Shown here: in pieces, positions 41,461 to 51,494 of the stretch
Position numbering within the stretch: the stretch's first letter is position 1
Layout of the letters: each line of letters starts with the position of its first letter
NCBI GenBank assembly: GCA_016703225.1
Contig: JADJCM010000002.1
Coordinates: 868,001 to 932,000 of the forward strand
DNA length: 64,000 bases
Direction of reading: 5' to 3'
Source of the DNA: Lysobacterales bacterium
Lineage (GTDB): Bacteria; Pseudomonadota; Gammaproteobacteria; Xanthomonadales; Ahniellaceae
The notes under the pieces: generated by a model
The model's input: only the letters and a program-made list of their open reading frames with translations
Databases searched by the model: none
What the model was told of the DNA's origin: nothing
Program-made: the position numbers and the translations under genes

Positions 41461-44448
41461 ATGCGCCCGCGAAAGCTGCTCCTGCTCGCACTGCTGATGT
41501 CCGCTCCGGCGCAGGTGATCGCGTCGGAGGCGGGCGTTCATCCGGCGCGAACGTGGGACATCCAGCAGATCCGCTTGGGCGACGACTACCCAGACCCTCC
41601 CTTCTTCGCGTTGGCCCAGTCGCAAAGCGGGCTGATCTACGCCAGCGATCGGCGCGGCGTGCTCGAGTTTGATGGTCTGCAGTGGCGAAGACTCCCGCTC
41701 GACATCAACTCTGCCATTACCGTGCTTGGCGTTACTCGGTCTGGAACGCTGGTCATGGGCGGCGCCGAAACGATTCTTGCGGTCGAAGATCCCGGCCGCT
41801 CCAATCGAGCGGTTGATGTGGGCAAACTGCTTTCCGACAAGCTGCGCGGTGTCGGTGAATTCTGGGAGTTTGCCGAAGACCCTTCGCAATGGTGCCTGCG
41901 GTCCACTGCCCTGTTGGTATGCCGTCGGGGACAAGAATTCGTTACCTACCCAGCCCGCTCTGGATTCGGCAGGTTGTTTCAGGGGCGGAGCGGCATTTTC
42001 GTTGACGTGGATGAAGTCGGTCTCAGTCTTGTGACCTCGCGTGGCCCCGAGGTCATTCCGGGTGGTGAGGGGTTCATTCGGGCCGGATTGCAGTCCTTGG
42101 TCGAGTTCCCAGATGGGACCTTTGTGGCCGTTACCAACGAACAGCACGGGTTTTGGCACTGGCGTTCCGGCCAAACGCCATCGATACGCGAGCATCTGTC
42201 CCGCGATCAAGTAGCCAAGCCAAAAGGCATTGGCTGGAACGTGGCGCGAGAACGGATTGCACTTCCCGAAGACAACGGTGGTGTGGCCATTCTGGATACC
42301 CAGGGACATCTCGTCGACCGTATCGACCCGATCGATCTGGGCGTTGGAACAGGCGCGCAGGCGCTGATGGTCGACCGCGAGGGGGCGCTGTGGATCGCCT
42401 GGAGGAGCGCGATTTCCCGAGTGGAGTATCCGTCAAGGATGCGCGTCTTCGCGTTGCCTCCGAGCTTGTTCGGTCAGTCAATGGTGCTGTCGCGGACGAA
42501 GTTGGGAATCACCGCGTTTCATGGCAATACCGTGCGGGCCCTGCAGCAAACAGCCGGCACGAAGCGCTGGGAGTTCCAACCGCATGGAGAACCCAGACCC
42601 TCGATCCTGATGATCCAATCGATCGACGGCTATGATCTCGTTGGTACGGCTGGCGGCATTGGGTCATTGCAGGAGGAGACACTGGCACTTCCAGCCGACC
42701 TTGTGTTTTCGGCCGCGCCGGCGATGGGCAGCGAGACCGGCATTTGGACGGGTCTCCGCAATGGCGTTGCGAGACTGACGCGCGCTGGCCCCGCGTGGAT
42801 CGAGATCAGCCGGAGCTCCAGGGTTTCGTTCGACGTGGTTTCGGTTATGCAGTCCGATCCACAAACGCTCTGGCTTGGCTCACTGGTTGGCCGCGCCGCT
42901 CGGGTTCGCCTCGGAATGGACGGTTCGTTGCAGGGAGCCGAAATCGACGAGTTCGATCAGTCCGCTGGTCTGCCGAAAGCCACCATCTCATTGGAGCAAG
43001 TCGGCCAGCAGATCTTCTTCTGGGCGCAGGGCGGGCACTTCTACGAGTTCCGTGACGGCACCTTTCATCCGAGCCGGATCGTGCCGGCTGAGGAATCGGG
43101 ACCGATCAACGAGGTTAAGCGGATCGACGAAGCGCAGCTGCTGGTGAGCAGTCCGAACAGCCGCTTGCGCTTGCTGCGGCGGGACATCACCGGCGTCTAT
43201 CGGCACCAGCCGAGCATCTTCGACGAGATCGCGAGCGTGGAGAAGACGCGCTCGATGCACGTCGATCCCGACGGCATCGTCTGGCTGGCGCAGGATTCCA
43301 AGGTCGTGCGCATCGATCCGAAGATGGAGGTGCCGAAGCCGACGCCGCAGCAAGTCCTGATCCGCGACCTCTCCGTGGGCGACCGCAGCCTGCTCGGCGG
43401 GCGCGGCGGGCCCACTACCGCGCAGCTGGATGCGGGCGCGAGCCTGCGTGTCGAATTCACGCTGCCGAGCTACCGCGCGCCCGAACTGAATCGCTTCCGT
43501 TCGCGCATTCGCCATGCGGGCGAGGGCAGCGAGTGGAGCGGCTGGAGCAACGAAACGCGACGCGACTTCACCAACCTGCCCGCGGGCGAGCTGTTGTTCG
43601 AGGTCGAGGCCGAGGACGCTGCCGGCGTCAGCGGCGGCGTGGCTTCGGTGCCGATCACCGTGATCGCGCCCTGGTACCAGCGCGGCTGGGCGATCGTCGC
43701 GTTCAGCGTCGCCGGCCTGCTGCTGATCGCCATCGGCGTGCAATGGCGCGTGCGTGCGCTGCGCATGCGCGGCGTCGAGCTGGAGCGCTTGGTCATGATC
43801 AAGACCGATGCCTTGCAGGTCGCCGCCAACACCGACCCGTTGACCGGGTTGTGGAATCGCCATCGCTTCGGGCAGTGGCTGCGCAAGGAGATGATCGACC
43901 TCAACGCCAAGGCCGTGGTCGCGCCCGCGGAGGAGCCGGTCGACCTGATCGTCTGCGTGATCGATCTGGACCACTTCAAGCGCGTCAACGATCAGCACGG
44001 CCACGCCGCCGGCGACCTGGTGCTGAAGGCGGTGGCTGATCGGCTGCAAGGCTGCAGGCGCCCGAACGACCTGATCTTCCGTTTCGGCGGCGAGGAATTC
44101 GTTTACCTCGGCACGCAGCGCCATCGCGACGAAGGCGCGCAGCTGGCCGAGTCGCTCGTGCGCGAGATCGCGCAGGTTCAGGTCGAGCTGGAAGGCGGCG
44201 TGCTGCTCGACCCGACCGCATCGGTTGGCTGGTCGGTGTATCCGCTCTATCGCGAGCGCGCCGACCTGTTCAGCCTCGACTTCGTGCTGGGCATCGCTGA
44301 TCGCGCGCTCTACATCGCCAAGCGCGACGGCCGCAATCGTGCTTGCGGCTTTCTTCCGAACCTGCCGGTCGACGAGATCGACCGCACCCAGGCCGACTGG
44401 CGCGCCCAGGTCCTGCACCGACATCCCGATTTCCTCAGGCAGGCGTGA
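41461..44448 (+). CDS. Propeller-sensor diguanylate cyclase (GGDEF)
   Basis: A 995-aa transmembrane signalling protein. After a signal peptide (KLLLLALLMSAPAQVIA), residues 40-640 form two-component-regulator-type beta-propeller blades (SQSGLIYASDRRGVLEFDGL; DREGALWIAWRSAISRVEY). A Y_Y_Y-type domain follows (SLRVEFTLPSYRAPELNRFR), then a transmembrane helix at about 745-765 (AIVAFSVAGLLLIAIGVQW) and a GGDEF domain. The active site is GGEEF at residues 876-880, and RPND at 867-870, five residues before it, is a canonical inhibitory I-site. It should make cyclic di-GMP in response to a periplasmic signal. The first half of the gene looks clearly lower in GC than the second. It is divergent from the peptide/oxygenase operon. 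Confidence 0.9.
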   Translation: MRPRKLLLLALLMSAPAQVIASEAGVHPARTWDIQQIRLGDDYPDPPFFALAQSQSGLIYASDRRGVLEFDGLQWRRLPLDINSAITVLGVTRSGTLVMGGAETILAVEDPGRSNRAVDVGKLLSDKLRGVGEFWEFAEDPSQWCLRSTALLVCRRGQEFVTYPARSGFGRLFQGRSGIFVDVDEVGLSLVTSRGPEVIPGGEGFIRAGLQSLVEFPDGTFVAVTNEQHGFWHWRSGQTPSIREHLSRDQVAKPKGIGWNVARERIALPEDNGGVAILDTQGHLVDRIDPIDLGVGTGAQALMVDREGALWIAWRSAISRVEYPSRMRVFALPPSLFGQSMVLSRTKLGITAFHGNTVRALQQTAGTKRWEFQPHGEPRPSILMIQSIDGYDLVGTAGGIGSLQEETLALPADLVFSAAPAMGSETGIWTGLRNGVARLTRAGPAWIEISRSSRVSFDVVSVMQSDPQTLWLGSLVGRAARVRLGMDGSLQGAEIDEFDQSAGLPKATISLEQVGQQIFFWAQGGHFYEFRDGTFHPSRIVPAEESGPINEVKRIDEAQLLVSSPNSRLRLLRRDITGVYRHQPSIFDEIASVEKTRSMHVDPDGIVWLAQDSKVVRIDPKMEVPKPTPQQVLIRDLSVGDRSLLGGRGGPTTAQLDAGASLRVEFTLPSYRAPELNRFRSRIRHAGEGSEWSGWSNETRRDFTNLPAGELLFEVEAEDAAGVSGGVASVPITVIAPWYQRGWAIVAFSVAGLLLIAIGVQWRVRALRMRGVELERLVMIKTDALQVAANTDPLTGLWNRHRFGQWLRKEMIDLNAKAVVAPAEEPVDLIVCVIDLDHFKRVNDQHGHAAGDLVLKAVADRLQGCRRPNDLIFRFGGEEFVYLGTQRHRDEGAQLAESLVREIAQVQVELEGGVLLDPTASVGWSVYPLYRERADLFSLDFVLGIADRALYIAKRDGRNRACGFLPNLPVDEIDRTQADWRAQVLHRHPDFLRQA

Positions 44449-44517
44449 GCGCCGGACCCAATGGAGTTGCTGCTGACCGGTGCGTCATGTGGCGGAGAGA
44501 AAAGAGGCCACTGGGAC

Positions 44518-46055
44518 CAATGGCACTTCCTTAAGCCCAGAAGCGCTGTTCAATCAACAGGTTAAGGGAGTGGGCTGAGAGCCTCACGGCGGGTACTCTG
44601 CAGATGTCTAAACCGCTGAGTGCACTGAGAGGATCAGCCCTGATGCAGACTACCAAAAAAACGCCTGTACGCAGCCATTGAGCAGCAGCGCCTGCTGTTG
44701 CAAGCGGGTGCGCGTGGTCGGCTTTTGGGCGTGTTGTCGAGCAGCGGGCTCGACGACGTGGTCGCTCAGCACTGCGGCAGACACCGCCAGCGCGTTTTTC
44801 CGCCTGGCGTCACCTTGGGGCTGTTGGTCGAGCAAGTGATGAATGTCGACGCTGCCTGCCAGGATGTTGTGGGGCGTTACCTGAGCGAGCGAACCGCATT
44901 GGGGCTGGCACCGAATGGGCTGGGAACGAGCTCGTATTGCAAGGCGCGCCAGCGATTGCCGCTGGCGCTGATCCAGGACTGCGCAGCCGAGGTTGCGACC
45001 ATCGCAGCGCGAGCACTGTCGCCAGCGGCGCGCTGGCGGGGGGCGAGAGATCAAGCTGATCGATGGCACTGGCGTCTCGATGCCGGACACACCCAGCCTG
45101 CAGGCCGCGTTTCCGCAGAGTCGCAGCCAGGCGCCAGGTGTAGGCTTTCCGCACGCGCTGATCGTCGGCGTGATCTCGCTCGGGTCGGGATGTGTCACCG
45201 ATTGGACCATAACGGCGGCTCAAGGCAAGCGTAACGGGGAGTGCAGCCAGCTATGGAACTTGCTGGATCACTTCGCGCCTGGCGAGGTGGTAATCGCCGA
45301 CCGCGCTTACTGTTCGTACTTCTTGCTGGCTGCCCTTTCGCTGCGAGGCATCGATTTCGTGATGCGCGAACACGGTGCACGCAAGAATGCCTCCGCCTAC
45401 AGCGAAGTGCTGGGGAGTAACGATCGCCTCCTGGTGTGGTCGCGCCCAACTCGTCCGAGTTGGATGTCGCAGGCGACATACGATGCCGTACCGGAAGCGA
45501 TGTGTGTGCGTGAAGTGCGCGATGGTGAACGGCTGATTGTCACCAGCCTGCGCGACCCGAGCGAGGTGTCCGCCGACGAGGTTGCCTGGCTCTACACCCA
45601 GCGCTGGCACATCGAACTGGATTTCCGCAGCATCAAGTGCGTGATGGAGATGGACGTGCTGCGCTGCAAGTCGCCGGACATGGTGCGCAAGGAAGTCGCT
45701 GCGCACTTGCTTGCCTACAACCTGATCCGTGTCGCCATGGGCGAAGCGGCGCGTCCCGAAGGTTTGGACCTACGCCAGCTCAGCTTCGCCGCCGCGCGCC
45801 GCGCCGCCGCGATGTACCAGAGCAATGTCCGCAACAACGCGACCACGAAGAACTGCGCTGCGGCGCGATTCCTGATGCTGCAGCAAATCAGCTACTGGCG
45901 CATCCCGGATCGGCCGGGCCGAATCGAACCCCGCGCGGTCAAGCGAAGACCCAAGCCACGAGCACTTCTGACTGAGCCGAGGCAACGCGCGAGGGTCCGG
46001 ATCGTCAAGCAGCAAGCCACGTTACGCGCCGCTGTGGCTTAAGGAAGCGCCATTG
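44518..46055 (+). mobile_element. IS4-family insertion sequence
   Basis: An element of 1538 bp bounded by inverted repeats CAATGGCACTTCCTTAAGCC (left, 44518-44537) and its complement with one mismatch (right, 46036-46055). It carries one transposase gene with two homopolymer frameshifts. No target-site duplication is visible at the ends, which suggests rearrangement after insertion or an old copy. Confidence 0.88.
44643..46042 (+). pseudogene. IS4-family transposase, two single-base frameshifts
   Basis: With one A removed from the seven-A run at 44655-44661 and one G from the six-G run at 45038-45043, a single frame results: MQTTKKRLYAAIEQQRLLLQ to the C-terminus at 46042. DDE residues are present in LIDGTGVSMPDT, VIADRAYCSYF and YTQRWHIELDFRSIK; the last is the Y-2-R-3-E-6-K signature of the IS4 family. 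As written, the longest pieces are 178 and 349 residues. The defects are both +1 in homopolymers, so sequencing error and real decay are both possible. IS4 elements are not known to need frameshifting. Confidence 0.82.
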
Positions 46056-46057
46056 TG

Positions 46058-46072
46058 CTCTGACCCCGTTTT
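46058..46072. repeat. Half-site of the lexA-type palindrome next to the IS4 element
   Basis: CTCTGACCCCGTTTT, identical to 15 bases of the right arm of the family D palindrome at 18755-18780, lies two bases beyond the right end of the IS4 element and 12 bases before the IS630 element. It may be a relic of the same repeat family. Confidence 0.5.
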
Positions 46073-46084
46073 CGACCCCGCTTA

Positions 46085-47191
46085 CTGCCTGTCTCATAAA
46101 TAATGCAATACTGCACACCTGTTCCACGAAGGAGTACGGGTGTGGCACGACCAACAGGATCGGCAGAACTGATCGAAGCGCGGCGGCACCAAGCGCTGCG
46201 CTTGCTGGACCAAGGTTACTCGCTGGCTGAGGTTGGCCGCATGATCGACTCCGCACCCAGTTCCGTGATGCGCTGGCGCGATGCTCGAACACAAGGTGGC
46301 AGTCAGGCGCTGAAGGTGCGTCCGACGCCGGGTCGACCGCCGACACTGACCCACACGCAGCAGCAGCGCATCATCAAGCGACTGATGAAGGGTGCCATGG
46401 CCAACGGGTTCACCACAGAACTGTGGACCACCAGCCGGGTGGCGACGGTCATTCAGCAGTGTTGCAAGGTTCAATTCCACCGCAGTCACGTCGCCCGCCT
46501 GCTGCATGACTTTGGCTTCAGTTGCCAGAAGCCCGAACGCCGGGCACTGGAGCGGGATGAAGCACGCATTGAAGAGTGGAAGCGCAAGGACTGGCCGCAG
46601 GTAAAAAAAACGCTGCGCGGCTGGGTGCGCACATCGTCTTTGTCGACGAATCCGGCTTCATGTTGACTCCGACTGTTCGACGTACTTGGGCACTCGGGTC
46701 AGACCCCGGTTATTCGCCACCGCTACAACCATGCCCGGATCTCGGTGATCGGGGGCCTGTCGATCAGCCCCCAGCGCACGCGGCTCGGGTTCTACTTTAG
46801 GCCCCACGCCAAGAATATCTCCGCTGATGAAGTGGAAGACTTCCTTTGGTATCTGCTCAAGCATCTGCGTGGCCATGTCTTTGTGGTTTGGGATGGCGCC
46901 TCGATCCATAACCCCAAGGCACTGCAAGGCTTCTGTCGCAAATATCCGCGGCTGCATCTGGAGAAATTGCCGGCCTACGCGCCGGAACTCAACCCGATCG
47001 AAGCCGCGTGGCATGCAATCAAGCATCCGCTGGCCAACGGCCGGCCTGACAGCATCTCGGAACTTGGTGATGCACTGGTTGCAAGCTTGCGAAAGACCCG
47101 AGCCTCGCAACGCGTGATGCGAGGCTGTGTCACGCAATCTGATTTGCCCATTTTTTTGCATTGAACATTGCATTCTTTATGAGACGGTCAG
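46085..47191 (+). mobile_element. IS630-family insertion sequence with TA target duplication
   Basis: An 1107-bp element with imperfect terminal inverted repeats of about 25 bp: left CTGCCTGTCTCATAAATAAT and, reading inward from the right, CTGACCGTCTCATAAAGAAT. It is flanked by TA on each side (46083-46084 and 47192-47193), the target duplication typical of IS630/Tc1-mariner elements. It inserted in the stop codon of the thioredoxin-like gene on the right. One transposase gene is present. Confidence 0.92.
46142..47164 (+). pseudogene. IS630-family transposase, two frame changes
   Basis: GTG 46142 (AAGGAG just upstream) begins MARPTGSAELIEARRHQALR, an HTH-containing N-terminus. At the eight-A run 46603-46610 the frame must slip by -1 to reach KNAARLGAHIVFVDESGFML. 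Near 46699 one extra T must be skipped to read ALGQTPVIRHRYNHARISVI; the catalytic residues are then DES (first D), VVWDGASIHN (second) and NPIEAAW (Glu). The A8 run is a plausible programmed slippage site, as known for some IS630 transposases, but the second change near 46699 has no such motif, so the gene is most likely inactive or misread. Confidence 0.85.
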
Positions 47192-48066
47192 TAGAAAATC
47201 AGCGCCGCCATTTGCTTGCGGGTGCGGCTGACGAGGTCGGGGTCGTCGATGAGGGCGAAGGCGGAGATCAGGGACTTGCGGCCGAGGTCGTCGGCGAACT
47301 TGCGGTCGGCGCGCATCATGGCGAGGAAGCATTCGAGTGCATCGACGCTGTCGCCGGCGAGCAGGCGACGCACGCCGAGCTGGTGGCGGGCGCGCAGGTT
47401 GTTCGGGTTGGCGGTGAGTTCGATGACGAGTTCGCTCTCGCCCGGTGCGCCGTCCAGGGCCTTGGCGAAATCGAGTTGGGCGCGGGCGCGCTTGGTGCGG
47501 TCGTCGGTGGCGAGATTGGCGGGCAGGTCGTCGAGTTCGTGTTCGGCGGCGGCGGCATCGCCGGCCTGGAGCAGGGCCGCGATCAGGTCGAGGCGCAGTT
47601 CGGGTTGCTCTGGCGACGCGGCCACGGCATCGCGCGCGGCCTGCACCTGTTCCGCGGGCGACAACGAAAGTTCGATCACTTCGGGTTCGACTGCGGGCGC
47701 GGCCACGGCATCGAGCGGGACGATGCCGTGGTGTTGCAGGAACTGGCGCACCTGGCCTTCCGGCAGCGCGCCCGGGAATCCATCGACGATCTGGCCGCCC
47801 TTGACCAACATTACCGTTGGCACCGAGCGGATCTGAAAGTAGCCGGCGAGCTGCTGCTCCTTGTCGACATCGACTTTGGCCAGCATGAAGCCGCCGTTGA
47901 ATTCTTCCGCGAGCTTTTCGAGGATTGGTCCGATCGACTTGCACGGGCCGCACCAGGTGGCCCAGAAGTCGACCAGCACCGGCGTCTCGTTCGACTTCGC
48001 CAATACCGTCTGCTCGAACCCTTCGAGGCTGGCGTCGAACACGTGTGGCTTGGCGGCGTCATTCAT
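47188..48066 (-). CDS. CnoX/YbbN-like thioredoxin-TPR chaperedoxin
   Basis: A 292-aa protein. The thioredoxin domain (residues 10-110) has the active site WATWCGPCK and the cis-proline region SVPTVMLVKGG; the rest is helical, tetratricopeptide-like (LRARHQLGVRRLLAGDSVDA). This is the CnoX/YbbN architecture: a holdase that protects proteins from oxidative damage and hands them to GroEL. ATG 48066 is chosen; ATG 48099 is also in frame. The IS630 insertion lies in the stop codon: the original TTC-TAA became TTC-TAC-TGA, so the protein gained one C-terminal tyrosine and terminates on the IS end. Confidence 0.88.
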   Translation of the reverse strand: MNDAAKPHVFDASLEGFEQTVLAKSNETPVLVDFWATWCGPCKSIGPILEKLAEEFNGGFMLAKVDVDKEQQLAGYFQIRSVPTVMLVKGGQIVDGFPGALPEGQVRQFLQHHGIVPLDAVAAPAVEPEVIELSLSPAEQVQAARDAVAASPEQPELRLDLIAALLQAGDAAAAEHELDDLPANLATDDRTKRARAQLDFAKALDGAPGESELVIELTANPNNLRARHQLGVRRLLAGDSVDALECFLAMMRADRKFADDLGRKSLISAFALIDDPDLVSRTRKQMAALIFY

Positions 48067-48139
48067 GGCGGATTCGCTGTCGGAGGATGGGCGCGGCAAA
48101 CATGGGTTCGCCTGCGCCAGGATGCAAGGGTGGTGGCGC

Positions 48140-49969
48140 TCAGGCGCTGGCCTTGCGCGTCGCGACCCAGGCGTCGACGCGGCGTTCGAGCAGAGTCAGC
48201 GGCAGGCTGCCGCCGCCGAGCACCAGATCGTGGAAGGCCTTGGCATCGAAGCGCTCGCCGAGTTCGGCACGCGCCTCGTCGCGCAGTCGCAGCAACGTGT
48301 TCATGCCGACCTTGTACGCCAGCGCCTGGCCCGGGTTGACCAGGTAACGTTCGATCTCGGCGACGACATCGGTCTCGGACATCCCGGTCTTGTCAATCAT
48401 GTAGGCGATCGCCTGCTCGCGCGTCCAGCGCTGGTCGTGCATGCCGGTGTCGACCACCAGACGCACGGCGCGGAACATCTCGGCCTGCAAGCGGCCGAGG
48501 TTGTCGAGCGGCGTGCGCTGGAAGCCCATCTCGGACGCGAGCCGCTCGGCATACAGCGCCCAGCCTTCGGCAAATGCGGTGAACGGCAGCAGCTTGCGGA
48601 ACATCGGCCCTTCCATGCCCTGCTGGATGCCGATCTGGAAATGATGTCCCGGAATGCCCTCGTGATAGGCCAGCGTGCGCATGCTGAAACGCGGAATCTC
48701 GCCCACCTCGCGCAGGTTGGCGAAGAAGGTGCCGGGACGACTGCCGTCGAATGCCGGCGGCTCGTAGTAGGCGCCGGGCGCGGTCTTCTGGCGGAACACC
48801 GGTACGCGTTCGACCTTGACGCCGGTGCTCGGACGCAGGCCGAAATGCGGTGCAAGGCCACCGTCGATCTCGTCGAGGATGGCCTGGTAGTCGGCGATGA
48901 TCTGCGCGCGGCCTTCGTCGCTGTCCGGGTACAACTGGTCGGGGCGCTCGGCGATTTGGCGCACGCGCGTGCCGTTGCTGCCTTCGAGCAGGCCTTCGCC
49001 ACGCAGGATCGCGTCCATCTCGGCTTCGATGCGCGCCACCTCGGCCAACCCGAGCGCGTGCACGTCGGCGGGGCTCATGTCGGTGGTGGTGTGCATGCGC
49101 ACCGCCCAGGCGTAGAACTCGGGCCCTTGCGGCAAGTCCCAGACGCCGTTGTTCGGGCGCGCTTTCGGCAGCAGCGCCTCGTGGTGTTCGATCAGCGTGC
49201 GGTAGGCGGGATAGACCACGCGCTCGATGCGTTCGCGCGCGCCATCGAGCAGGCGCTGGCGCTCGGCGGCGGGCAAGGGCGGCTGGATCTTGTCGAGCTT
49301 CTCGGCGAACGAGGCGTAGAGCACGTTGTCCTCGGGCTTCGCGGCGACGAACTCGCGCGTCTCGGCGAGCACCTTCTCGACCACGAAGCGCGGCGGCACG
49401 ATGTGGTGTTCATCGATGCGCAGGCGCACGCCCTCCATCTGCTGCGCGAAGTAGCGGTCGAACTGCGACAGCCGCGCCAGGTAGTCCTCGGCATCGGCCA
49501 GCGAACGCACCGGATGTTGCGAGGCCAGATAGCTCGGCAGGCCGTTCTGGAAGCCGGAGAGCTGGTTCGCCGGATAGTCGTGGAAGCGGAACGGGTCGCC
49601 CTCAGCCTGCATCGCCAGGAAGTAGTCGAGCACGTCGTAGCTCAGCTGGCCTTCGGCATCGAGCTCATTGCGGTCGTAGCTGGCGAGCGTGGCGCGGTCG
49701 GCGAACAGCTTCTGGCGCATGCGCTCGCCTTGCGCCAGCGACACGTCGTCGAGGTCGTCGCTGTACCAGTCGAGCCAGGACGGCAGCATGCGCATGCTGG
49801 AGAGCATCTGCGGGCTTTCGACCGCGAACTGGACGAACACGCGCTCGTAGAACACGCGCAGCGACCACGGCCGGAAGTTCCACTCGTGCACCACGACGAT
49901 GCCGAGCAGGAGCGTGAGCAGCAGGCCGCCGCGGAAGAACCAACGCAGGAGACGACGCATCGCTTGCAC
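48140..49969 (-). CDS. DUF885 family membrane-anchored putative metallopeptidase
   Basis: A 609-aa protein with an N-terminal membrane anchor (FRGGLLLTLLLGIVVVHEW). The zinc-binding motif is LAYHEGIPGHHFQIG (H-E-x3-G-H) near residue 443, followed by TAFAEGWALYAERLA, which carries the second glutamate. These are the hallmarks of DUF885, a group of secreted or envelope M32-like peptidases in proteobacteria. The substrate is unknown. It ends about 70 bp from the start of the thioredoxin gene on the same strand, and starts about 60 bp after the amidohydrolase stop, so the three could be co-transcribed. All motif residues are intact. Confidence 0.85.
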   Translation of the reverse strand: MQAMRRLLRWFFRGGLLLTLLLGIVVVHEWNFRPWSLRVFYERVFVQFAVESPQMLSSMRMLPSWLDWYSDDLDDVSLAQGERMRQKLFADRATLASYDRNELDAEGQLSYDVLDYFLAMQAEGDPFRFHDYPANQLSGFQNGLPSYLASQHPVRSLADAEDYLARLSQFDRYFAQQMEGVRLRIDEHHIVPPRFVVEKVLAETREFVAAKPEDNVLYASFAEKLDKIQPPLPAAERQRLLDGARERIERVVYPAYRTLIEHHEALLPKARPNNGVWDLPQGPEFYAWAVRMHTTTDMSPADVHALGLAEVARIEAEMDAILRGEGLLEGSNGTRVRQIAERPDQLYPDSDEGRAQIIADYQAILDEIDGGLAPHFGLRPSTGVKVERVPVFRQKTAPGAYYEPPAFDGSRPGTFFANLREVGEIPRFSMRTLAYHEGIPGHHFQIGIQQGMEGPMFRKLLPFTAFAEGWALYAERLASEMGFQRTPLDNLGRLQAEMFRAVRLVVDTGMHDQRWTREQAIAYMIDKTGMSETDVVAEIERYLVNPGQALAYKVGMNTLLRLRDEARAELGERFDAKAFHDLVLGGGSLPLTLLERRVDAWVATRKASA

Positions 49970-50028
49970 CTCGGCAGGAAAAGGGGGCGAACGCTAGCAG
50001 GCGCCGTGTCGACGGCAACCGCCAGTGG

Positions 50029-51363
<1,335 letters not shown>

Positions 51364-51494
51364 GCGTGGACTCCTGACGAAAGGCCGGCAGTGTAGCCAA
51401 GCCACGCCGGCTTCGGTTGCCGCCCGGAAAGCCGCTGCGCTAGTCTGGCCCTCATCCCTCTTGAGATTGCGCGCCCCCGCGGCGTGGACCCGAC

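Noticed and set aside
42988..44424. A 478-codon minus-strand frame
   Set aside because: Antisense to the GGDEF half of the sensor gene, with repetitive Asp/His/Val composition.
45038..45043. Programmed frameshift in the IS4 transposase
   Set aside because: IS4-family transposases are normally one open frame, and a second shift at 44655-44661 is also needed; decay or read errors explain it better.
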